In this document: positions 1-5,233 of the stretch, in pieces | Layout: every line of letters starts with the position of its first letter | How positions within the stretch are numbered: position 1 is the stretch's first letter | Source of the DNA: Desulfonatronospira sp. | Lineage (GTDB): Bacteria > Desulfobacterota > Desulfovibrionia > Desulfovibrionales > Desulfonatronovibrionaceae | Reading direction: 5' to 3' | Length of the DNA stretch: 5,725 nucleotides | Assembly: GCA_007127015.1 (NCBI GenBank) | Contig: SLAE01000113.1 | Location: forward strand, 1-5,725 | Notes under the pieces: model-generated | What the model was told of the DNA's origin: nothing | Seen by the model: only the letters and a program-made list of their open reading frames with translations | The model's database searches: none | Position numbers and translations under genes: made by a program

Positions 1-77
1 ATCTGGCCAGGCAGATGGAAGGAGCCACCCAGATCGGATGTCAGGAGTTCGGCGAACTTATCGGGAAGAATCTGTAA
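1..77 (+). CDS. 3' end of an unidentified protein-coding gene (partial)
   Basis: A plus-strand frame is open from base 3 to a TAA at 75-77 and encodes the last 24 residues of a protein, ending ...CQEFGELIGKNL. Third codon positions are mostly G or C, unlike the AT-richer intergenic DNA that follows, which supports real coding sequence. The rest of the gene lies left of the window. I do not recognise the family from this tail, and no motif can be assigned. It is convergent with the sigma-54 regulator gene, and the two share a gap of about 180 bp that is dominated by an octamer repeat. The alternative is a chance open frame, because 24 codons is short. Confidence 0.5.
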   Translation, partial: LARQMEGATQIGCQEFGELIGKNL

Positions 78-80
78 TCA

Positions 81-208
81 ACTGCGAATGCTGAGATGCT
101 GAGATGCTGGAATGCTGGAATTCTGGAATTCTGGAATTCTGGAATTTTGGAATTGAGGAATCTGGGAATCGGGAAGATGTGAAGAGATGAAGAGATGAAG
201 AGTAGAAT
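81..208. repeat. Degenerate 8-bp tandem repeat array, about 16 units
   Basis: From 81 the sequence falls into consecutive 8-base units: TGCTGAGA twice (89-104), TGCTGGAA twice (105-120), TTCTGGAA three times (121-144), then TTTTGGAA, TTGAGGAA and TCTGGGAA. One 7-bp step follows near 168-175. The purine-rich AGATGAAG type then occurs twice (185-200). The consensus drifts gradually along the array, as expected of local duplication followed by divergence. The period is not a multiple of three, and the array lies between two convergent gene ends, so it is non-coding. Three GAATTC palindromes occur at 118, 126 and 134. The spacing was counted directly; any function is unknown. Confidence 0.85.
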
Positions 209-223
209 TACTTAAAAGAACCG

Positions 224-238
224 AAGAGAAAGCCTCTT
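224..238 (-). terminator. Weak candidate terminator after the regulator gene
   Basis: On the minus strand, 17 bases after the regulator's TGA, a 5-bp stem AAGAG/CTCTT closes a 5-base loop. It is followed by CGG and then a T-rich stretch (TTCTTTT). The stem is short and the T tract is offset by three bases, so this is a poor intrinsic terminator. It is the only such structure I see in the convergent gap. Confidence 0.2.
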
Positions 239-254
239 ACGTCGCCAAAGTTGA

Positions 255-1802
255 TCATTTTGTAACGTATCTCCTGGGATTGATTCTGTACTTTTTAACT
301 TTATAATTAATGATCCTGTAGCTGACCCTCAGGTTCCTGGCGGCCTGGAGCATATTGCCCCGGGCCTTTTTCAGCGCGTCAATGATGATTTCCTGTTCAA
401 ACCTGGCCACAGATTCCACAAAAGGCAGATCCTGATCAGTGGCGGTACTTTCCGCTGTCTGCAGTGTGGGGGGGAGATGATAGGTGCGGATCACCTCCTC
501 ATTGCAGATCAGCACTGATCTTTCCATACAGTTTTTCAGCTCGCGCACGTTTCCCGGCCAGTGATACTGAATGAGCAGATCTGTGGCCGGGGTGGATATT
601 CTTTTTATGTTTTTTTCATAATCTGAACAGAAAAGCTGAAGAAAATTCTCCGCCAGAGGCAGGATGTCTTCTCTGCGCTCCCGCAGGGCGGGAATGAAGA
701 TGGGAAAGACATTGATCCTGTAATAAAGGTCTTCTCTGAATCTCCCCTGTTCAATAAGCTTTTCCAGGGGCTGATGCGTGGCGCAGATGTTGCGCACGTT
801 GACCATTGTTGTTTTTTCCCCGCCAAGTCTTTGTATCTCCCCATCCTGGACAGCGCGAAGCAGTTTTGCCTGGGCCTCGGCGCCCAGTTCGCCTATCTCG
901 TCCAGAAACAAGGACCCTTTGTGCGCCAGTTCAAATCGTCCCTTTTTCTGTCCAACCGCTCCGGTGAAAGCACCGCGTTCATATCCGAAAAGCTCGCTTT
1001 CCAGCAGCTCTCCAGGCAGGGATGCGCAATTGAGTTTGATGAACGGCTTATCTTTTCTGGGACTTAATTTATGTATGGCTTCTGCCAGAAGTTCCTTGCC
1101 GGTGCCGGATTCGCCGCGCAGGAGAACCGTAGCACGGCTGGGAGCGACCTGCATGATCTGGTTCATGATCTGATTCATGACCTTGGATGTGAAGATGAGT
1201 TTGCTGGGGACGTAAGTCTGTCCGGCTGTAATCTCGCCTCCCATGCTGAACATGGGCTGTTCTTTTTGCCTGCTTACATCTTCCTGTAAAAAAGAAACCT
1301 GCCTGGCAATAAATATTCCCAGCACCTGCAGGAAACCGCAGGCCGTTTCCAGTTCAGGCAGATCTCTCGCCTCCATTTCCGCATTCAATACCCCCAGTAT
1401 TTCCGGAGTGTCCTCTGGTCCCTGCCTTTTAACGGGTACGGAAATAAATGACAAAGAAGATAGGTCTTCAGGAGAACGGTCAAAGGCCAGGTTTAGAAAA
1501 TTGGGATCATCTTTCATCAGCGGCACGATAATGGGAGACTGCTGTTTGATTACCTGGCCGATGATGCCCTGGCCCGGGGTATAGGAATATTTTGGACTTC
1601 CTGAATGGCCTACGTAGAGACTGAACTCTATGCTCCGGGTTTTGGGATCAAAAATAGCCAGGGACATGCGTTTGTATCCCATTCTGGAACAGGCTGCCCG
1701 GAGCAGCTTTTCCAGGCCGTCATGCACAGGAACATGCCAGCCGTGCGTCAAAAGCAGCTTTTCCAGGGCAATCAGATAGCTGTTCTCATTCATATTGCTC
1801 AT
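255..1802 (-). CDS. NifA-like sigma-54-dependent transcriptional activator (GAF, AAA+, Fis-type HTH)
   Basis: This is an enhancer-binding activator that would use ATP to open sigma-54 RNA polymerase promoters. It has 515 residues from the ATG chosen here. A GAF sensory domain spans roughly residues 25-175. The AAA+ domain spans about 200-430, with Walker A GESGTGKE (230-237), an intact sigma-54-contacting GAFTGA loop (277-282), Walker B LFLDEIGE (D301/E302), FREDLYYR with the arginine-finger region (355-362), and WPGNVREL (415-422). A Fis-type helix-turn-helix lies at about 484-508 and has a NifA-like recognition helix. The start is uncertain. A GTG at 1821-1823 adds seven residues but has no ribosome site. 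The ATG at 1800-1802 has AAAGG ten bases upstream. A third option is the ATG at 1791-1793. It is the last gene of the ior cluster, 32 bp after iorB. The domain order is that of NifA, but the context suggests control of 2-oxoacid or amino acid catabolism rather than nitrogen fixation. The GAF ligand cannot be told from sequence. Confidence 0.93.
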   Translation of the reverse strand: MSNMNENSYLIALEKLLLTHGWHVPVHDGLEKLLRAACSRMGYKRMSLAIFDPKTRSIEFSLYVGHSGSPKYSYTPGQGIIGQVIKQQSPIIVPLMKDDPNFLNLAFDRSPEDLSSLSFISVPVKRQGPEDTPEILGVLNAEMEARDLPELETACGFLQVLGIFIARQVSFLQEDVSRQKEQPMFSMGGEITAGQTYVPSKLIFTSKVMNQIMNQIMQVAPSRATVLLRGESGTGKELLAEAIHKLSPRKDKPFIKLNCASLPGELLESELFGYERGAFTGAVGQKKGRFELAHKGSLFLDEIGELGAEAQAKLLRAVQDGEIQRLGGEKTTMVNVRNICATHQPLEKLIEQGRFREDLYYRINVFPIFIPALRERREDILPLAENFLQLFCSDYEKNIKRISTPATDLLIQYHWPGNVRELKNCMERSVLICNEEVIRTYHLPPTLQTAESTATDQDLPFVESVARFEQEIIIDALKKARGNMLQAARNLRVSYRIINYKVKKYRINPRRYVTK

Positions 1803-1812
1803 GAAGCGCAGA

Positions 1813-1817
1813 CCTTT
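1813..1817 (-). promoter_or_regulatory. Ribosome binding site that favours the ATG start of the regulator
   Basis: AAAGG on the minus strand lies ten bases before the ATG at 1800-1802. It falls inside the frame if the upstream GTG (1821-1823) were used. No purine-rich Shine-Dalgarno precedes that GTG or is well placed for the ATG at 1791-1793. The spacing is slightly long, so the preference is moderate. Confidence 0.4.
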
Positions 1818-1834
1818 ATTCACCCAGGCTGACT

Positions 1835-2428
1835 TCAGGCGGAAGCCATAAATTCAGCCCCCAGCCTTGCCGCCTGAAGGTTTGACTCCACCAGTCTGGG
1901 AGCAAGCCTTTTTTCTATGCTCTTAAGGAAATCTTCCAGGCTGAGCGGCAGATAACCCCCGGCAAAAAAAGCGCCAAGCAGAACCGTGTTTGCCGTCTGT
2001 ACAATCCCGGTCTTCCTGGCCAGTTCCATGCAGGGAATGAAAAAGAATTTTTCAGTACATTTGCCGATGCCTTCCCTGATCTTCTCCATTGACGGATAAG
2101 TTTCCCTGCCCATGGAGACCGACAGTGTGGGGATTGGAGCGTCGCTGGCCAGGATCCGGCCCCCGGGACGAAGATAAGGCAAGGCTCGAAGGCTTTCCAC
2201 CGGCTCGAACCCCAGAAGGATATCCGCTTCACCCATGGATATCTTGGGACTCAGATAGCCGCCCAAAAGTACAAATGAGTGAACAACTCCGCCTCTTTGA
2301 GCCATGCCGTGGATTTCACCGGCGGTGACTTCAATTCCACTGTCCAGGGCTGTTTCAGCAAGAAGTCTGGTGGCTGTCAGAGTGCCCTGTCCGCCAACTC
2401 CGGCAAAAAAGATGCGTATGGGTTTCAT
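1835..2428 (-). CDS. iorB: Indolepyruvate:ferredoxin oxidoreductase, beta subunit
   Basis: This is the small subunit of the enzyme that converts aryl pyruvates (indolepyruvate, phenylpyruvate, hydroxyphenylpyruvate) plus CoA to the aryl-acetyl-CoA and CO2, passing electrons to ferredoxin in the cytoplasm. The 197-residue protein is a complete gamma-type 2-oxoacid oxidoreductase domain. It begins with the glycine-rich GVGGQGT (10-16), followed by the signature GEIHGMAQRGG (37-47), ADILLGFEP (68-76) and TANTVLLGAFF (145-155). Its length is normal for stand-alone IorB. The ATG start is supported by GGGAG (2436-2440), seven bases upstream, lying across the end of iorA. The gap to the iorA stop is only 3 bp, so translational coupling is likely. 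The pairing with iorA makes the assignment firm; the exact aryl pyruvate preference is not visible. Confidence 0.95.
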   Translation of the reverse strand: MKPIRIFFAGVGGQGTLTATRLLAETALDSGIEVTAGEIHGMAQRGGVVHSFVLLGGYLSPKISMGEADILLGFEPVESLRALPYLRPGGRILASDAPIPTLSVSMGRETYPSMEKIREGIGKCTEKFFFIPCMELARKTGIVQTANTVLLGAFFAGGYLPLSLEDFLKSIEKRLAPRLVESNLQAARLGAEFMASA

Positions 2429-2431
2429 GAA

Positions 2432-4267
2432 TCAACTCCCGGTAGTCTCAGGTTTCAAGCTGGGGCATAGCTGAACACAGACCATGCAGCCTGCGCAGTG
2501 TACAGGATTTATATGCACCTCTTCCCCTTCAAGGTAAAACGCAGGACATGCCAGGGTGTGCACGCACTCCAGGGCGGCCTGGTCAGATACGGCAACCCGG
2601 GCTTTTTTGGTACGTTTCTGCCCCAGAACTTTCCTGGCGAACAGCGGACAGGGATCTTCGGCAATGAGCACCCGCACTCCGGAGGCTTTCTTTAGTTCTT
2701 CAATAGCCCTGGACAGAGCCTTCTGATTCAAGGCCTTGATCCTGCGCACTTCATTTACCCCTGAGGCTCGGACAAGTGGTTCTATCTCTATTCTACCGGG
2801 TTTTCCTTCAAAAACAGCCTGGTCCACTCCGGGATGGGGCTGATGCCCGGTCATGGCCGTAGTCCGGTTGTCCAGAATGACCAGAAGAAGATCATGCCTG
2901 TTGTACACTGCATTGATCAATCCGGTTATGCCTGAATGAAAAAAAGTGGAATCACCTATAAAAGCCACTACCGGATCTTCAACAGCCTTGGACATCCCGC
3001 AGCCTGTAGATACTGAAGAACCCATGCACAGCAGAAAGTCTGCAGTGTTTAATGGAGGTAGCATCCCCAGGGTGTAACAGCCGATATCGGAAGAATAAAC
3101 GGCATTGTCTCCGAATATTTTGCGGACCTGAACATAGACGGAGCGGTGCGGACATCCGGCGCATAGATTGGGAGGCCTGCCGGGAAGATTCGACTGATCA
3201 ACGGAGCAGACTGTTTCCACCGGCGCATCAAGGTCCAGCAGATGATGCAGGGCAGTGCTGATCATTGAAGTGGAATATTCATCCCACAAAGGCAGGTCTT
3301 TGCCCTTGCCCCTGACCTGGATGGTCAAACCTTTTTGCTGGCAGATGCGTCTGACTTCATTCTCCATTATAGGTTCCAGCTCTTCCAGGATGAGCACCCT
3401 GTCCAGGTCTTCAAGGAAATTATTAACCAGGTCATCGGGGAATGGATAGCAAAGACCCAGTTCAAGCACCTTGACCTTAAGTTCTGGATGAAGTTTCAGT
3501 ACATCGCCAAGATAGGCTCTGGAAACCCCTGAAGCTATCACTCCGGCTTTGCCCCGACCATAGACATTGTTCCAGTCAGACCTGTTCACCTCACCGCGGA
3601 TTGTTTCCAGATTGGCGAGCAAAGCCCTGTGTCTGACCCGGCCTACTGCAGGAACAGAGACGAACCGCTGCGGATCCCTGGCGAAAGCGCCTTTTGTCCG
3701 TGCCGGGGATAAAGGTCCGAAGACTACAGGACCACGCATATGGTTGACCCGGGTAGTGGTGCGCAGCATGACCGGCTGTTGCCACCTGGCGGAAAGCTCG
3801 AAGGCCTCCCGTGTCATATCCTTGCACTCCTGGGCTGTTGAGGGTTCAAAGCAGGGCAGCCCTGCAAGGCGGACATAGTAACGGCTGTCCTGCTCATTCT
3901 GGCTGGAATGACAGCCCGGATCGTCGGCACAGAGAATGACCAGACCACCCGGAGTGCCGATGTGGGCCAGGGTGACCATGGGATCGGCGGCCACGTTGAC
4001 TCCCACATGCTTCATTGTCACCAGGGTAGGCACGCCGCCGAGGCTGGCTCCGCCGGCAACCTCCATGGCTACTTTTTCATTAATCGAGTATTCGAAATAG
4101 AAGTCGCCATGTTTTGAGAGGCGGAAAAAAGTATCCGGCACCTCTGATGAAGGCGTTCCCGGATAGCATGATATAAAACCCACACCCGCCTCCAACGCTC
4201 CCCTGACAATGGCTTCATTGCCCAGCAGCAAAGATCTGGTGCCGGCTCTGGAATCAAGCAGATTCAT
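2432..4267 (-). CDS. iorA: Indolepyruvate:ferredoxin oxidoreductase, alpha subunit, with reduced ferredoxin domain
   Basis: This is the thiamine-diphosphate catalytic subunit of indolepyruvate:ferredoxin oxidoreductase (611 residues). The N-terminal pyrimidine-binding domain shows YPGTPSSE (35-42) and NEKVAMEVAGGAS (63-75), where E64 is the likely cofactor-activating glutamate. The family signature LCAGCPHR lies at 368-375. The pyrophosphate-binding motif runs from GDS (438-440) to N467, near the usual 30-residue GDG-N pattern. The C-terminus is a ferredoxin-like segment. Its second motif is complete (C591, C594, C597, C601-Pro), but its first retains only C568 and C574-Pro: the two earlier cysteines expected of the family are Asp/Ala-type residues here (about 562 and 565). 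One cluster is therefore probably lost. The start ATG follows AAAGGAG with good spacing. The TPR gene ends 14 bp upstream and iorB begins 3 bp downstream. Confidence 0.96.
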   Translation of the reverse strand: MNLLDSRAGTRSLLLGNEAIVRGALEAGVGFISCYPGTPSSEVPDTFFRLSKHGDFYFEYSINEKVAMEVAGGASLGGVPTLVTMKHVGVNVAADPMVTLAHIGTPGGLVILCADDPGCHSSQNEQDSRYYVRLAGLPCFEPSTAQECKDMTREAFELSARWQQPVMLRTTTRVNHMRGPVVFGPLSPARTKGAFARDPQRFVSVPAVGRVRHRALLANLETIRGEVNRSDWNNVYGRGKAGVIASGVSRAYLGDVLKLHPELKVKVLELGLCYPFPDDLVNNFLEDLDRVLILEELEPIMENEVRRICQQKGLTIQVRGKGKDLPLWDEYSTSMISTALHHLLDLDAPVETVCSVDQSNLPGRPPNLCAGCPHRSVYVQVRKIFGDNAVYSSDIGCYTLGMLPPLNTADFLLCMGSSVSTGCGMSKAVEDPVVAFIGDSTFFHSGITGLINAVYNRHDLLLVILDNRTTAMTGHQPHPGVDQAVFEGKPGRIEIEPLVRASGVNEVRRIKALNQKALSRAIEELKKASGVRVLIAEDPCPLFARKVLGQKRTKKARVAVSDQAALECVHTLACPAFYLEGEEVHINPVHCAGCMVCVQLCPSLKPETTGS

Positions 4268-4276
4268 TTATTCTAG

Positions 4277-4283
4277 CTCCTTT
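4277..4283 (-). promoter_or_regulatory. iorA ribosome binding site overlapping the TPR gene stop codon
   Basis: The minus strand reads AAAGGAG here, nine bases before the iorA ATG. Its first two bases are the last two bases of the upstream gene's TAA (4282-4284). This tight packing implies that the two genes share a transcript and fixes the iorA start. Confidence 0.75.
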
Positions 4284-4941
4284 AATCCTCAATTTTTTGA
4301 CGCAGATTTTCTATCTTGTACTGAATAAAGCCGTCATCAATGCCCTGTGCCTCAAAAAGGAGGTTTTCATACGCCTCCAGGGCCTTTGTATATTCTCCAG
4401 CCTGCTCAGCTACAAATGCCTTTTGAACATTAAACTGATTTGTGAATTCCAATGGAATTTCCCCTTCTCCTTCTTCCAGAACTTCAAGCGCGCGGCCGTA
4501 TTCTTCCAGAAACTCCAGGGCCTTTGCCTGCCCCAGGACAGCTACTGGACGAAGGGTTCTGTCGACTTCTCCAAGACGCTCAAAGCTGGAGGATGCCTGT
4601 TCATATCTGCCTGCATCCATATGAATGCGCGTTATCTCCAGCAATACGCCGCCGCGCATGGTCTGGGGAGCCCGGTCCAGAAAATCGTTCAGGGCTTCAA
4701 GCCTTTCCCGTTCAGCTTGAATGGCCATGATCCGGTTCATCTCCTGCAAGGCCTGCTGCTGAGCTCTTTCCTGGAAAAAGTTGTATCCGCTGTAGACAGC
4801 GGCCACAACCACTATGGTTGCCAGGACCAGGATTATGAGCTTCTGGTGTTCCTGGATTTTCTGCAATAATGGATGAGCTGTCTCATCCGCCTCACTCATG
4901 ATTTTATCCAGAAATCCCTTTTTTTTCCTAGGGTCAGCCAT
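4282..4941 (-). CDS. Single-pass membrane TPR protein, YfgM-like
   Basis: The 219-residue protein has a charged N-terminal tail with basic residues at 5-8, one hydrophobic membrane segment at about 35-53, and an Ala/Glu/Leu-rich helical domain to the end. The helical part contains TPR-like helix pairs, for example about 104-130 (DAGRYEQASSSFERLG), 133-157 (EEYGRALEVLEEG) and 177-199 (EQAGEYTKALEAYENLL). Length, single N-terminal anchor and outward-facing TPR domain match the YfgM / TPR_21 family; E. coli YfgM is a SecYEG accessory and periplasmic chaperone partner. That function is transferred by resemblance only. There is no signal peptidase or lipobox motif. The start ATG has a strong AGGAGG four bases upstream (4946-4951). 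As the first gene of the tight cluster with iorA, it may simply share a promoter. A8 at codons 6-8 is the only sequence oddity. Confidence 0.8.
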   Translation of the reverse strand: MADPRKKKGFLDKIMSEADETAHPLLQKIQEHQKLIILVLATIVVVAAVYSGYNFFQERAQQQALQEMNRIMAIQAERERLEALNDFLDRAPQTMRGGVLLEITRIHMDAGRYEQASSSFERLGEVDRTLRPVAVLGQAKALEFLEEYGRALEVLEEGEGEIPLEFTNQFNVQKAFVAEQAGEYTKALEAYENLLFEAQGIDDGFIQYKIENLRQKIED

Positions 4942-4945
4942 GTTG

Positions 4946-4951
4946 CCTCCT
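4946..4951 (-). promoter_or_regulatory. Strong ribosome binding site of the TPR gene
   Basis: AGGAGG on the minus strand lies four bases before the ATG at 4939-4941. It fixes this start and marks the first gene of the tightly packed cluster. Confidence 0.75.
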
Positions 4952-4966
4952 GTTTAAGTCCTGTAA

Positions 4967-5046
4967 TTCAGTGCGTCAGTCGGTTAATCAGTTAATCTGT
5001 GATCGGTAAATCAGTGAATCAGGTGAAAATTAGTCAGTTAGTCAGA
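4967..5046. repeat. Degenerate 8-bp periodic repeat, about 10 units
   Basis: Ten octamers can be read in register: TTCAGTGC, GTCAGTCG, GTTAATCA, GTTAATCT, GTGATCGG, TAAATCAG, TGAATCAG, GTGAAAAT, TAGTCAGT, TAGTCAGA. Individual units are diverged, but TCAG and AATC cores recur at 8-base steps. The array lies just upstream of the TPR gene's ribosome site, so it would form part of the cluster's 5' leader if the promoter is farther upstream. It shares its period, but not its sequence, with the array at 81-208. Confidence 0.65.
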
Positions 5047-5079
5047 AAGCGACGATACAATTGAAAGTAAAGAAGCAGG

Positions 5080-5168
5080 CAGGTTGATCAATATTCAATT
5101 ACACCGCTTATCAGCGCATGAATGATTCTATCGTTTTACCTGTTTGTATACATTGCCGCATCAACCTG
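5080..5168. repeat. Perfect 9-bp inverted repeat with 71-bp spacing
   Basis: CAGGTTGAT at 5080-5088 is matched by its exact reverse complement ATCAACCTG at 5160-5168. The right arm is also half of an imperfect palindrome TCAAC-CT-GTTGA (5161-5172). Such paired half-sites could bind a dimeric regulator or form a looped operator, but no protein can be named. A 9-bp match over this distance can occur by chance. Confidence 0.35.
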
Positions 5169-5173
5169 TTGAA
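5145..5173 (-). promoter_or_regulatory. Weak candidate sigma-70-type promoter for the TPR-ior cluster
   Basis: On the minus strand TTCAAC (5168-5173, 3 of 6 matches to TTGACA) and TATACA (5145-5150, 4 of 6 to TATAAT) are separated by 17 bases. A start near 5138 would give a leader of about 195 bases containing the octamer array. The -35 overlaps the TCAAC-CT-GTTGA palindrome, a typical operator position. The box matches are poor, so this is only a candidate. Confidence 0.2.
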
Positions 5174-5233
5174 CTTCTAAAATAACATATATACAAGCAC
5201 AGAAAAAGACTGATTGATTCGCCGATTTACAGG

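Larger units (their letters stand above)
5047..5233. other. AT-rich intergenic region between mrp and the TPR gene
   Basis: Together with the octamer array this makes a 292-bp gap with no convincing reading frame. It is AT-richer than the genes. It holds the 8-bp palindromes TTGATCAA (5084-5091) and TGTATACA (5145-5152), the inverted pair TTGTATA (5144-5150) / TATACAA (5190-5196), and an inverted pair CAGGTTGAT / ATCAACCTG described separately. I see no clean intrinsic terminator after mrp. The region is the natural place for the promoter of the downstream cluster. Confidence 0.6.

Noticed and set aside
81..208. CRISPR array
   Set aside because: Units are 8 bp, contiguous and without unique spacers, so this is a simple tandem repeat.
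774..1832. Several plus-strand open frames opposite the regulator gene
   Set aside because: They are frame shadows of the AAA+ and GAF coding sequence, with compositions rich in Ser, Pro and Cys and no motifs.
4355..4375. AGGCAC...ATTGA on the minus strand upstream of iorA, resembling a sigma-54 -24/-12 promoter
   Set aside because: The GG-to-GC spacing is off by one and the -12 element lacks the expected TTGC. It also lies inside the TPR coding region.
4297..4869. A 190-codon plus-strand open frame opposite the TPR gene
   Set aside because: It lies wholly antisense to a well-supported gene with a strong ribosome site, reads as a Cys/Phe/Leu-rich composition with no recognisable domain, and lacks its own context.
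4919..4926. Run of eight A on the coding strand (A AAA AAG slippery heptamer in frame) at codons 6-8 of the TPR gene
   Set aside because: A -1 shift reaches a stop after only a few codons, and no downstream stimulatory structure is evident. It is explained by a Lys-rich N-terminus.
4942..5233. NifA-type activator sites (TGT-N10-ACA) or a sigma-54 promoter in the intergenic gap
   Set aside because: I scanned the minus strand for TGT-N10-ACA and for GG-N10-GC with a -24 TGGCA box and found none. The one GG-N10-GC hit is the ribosome site region of the TPR gene.
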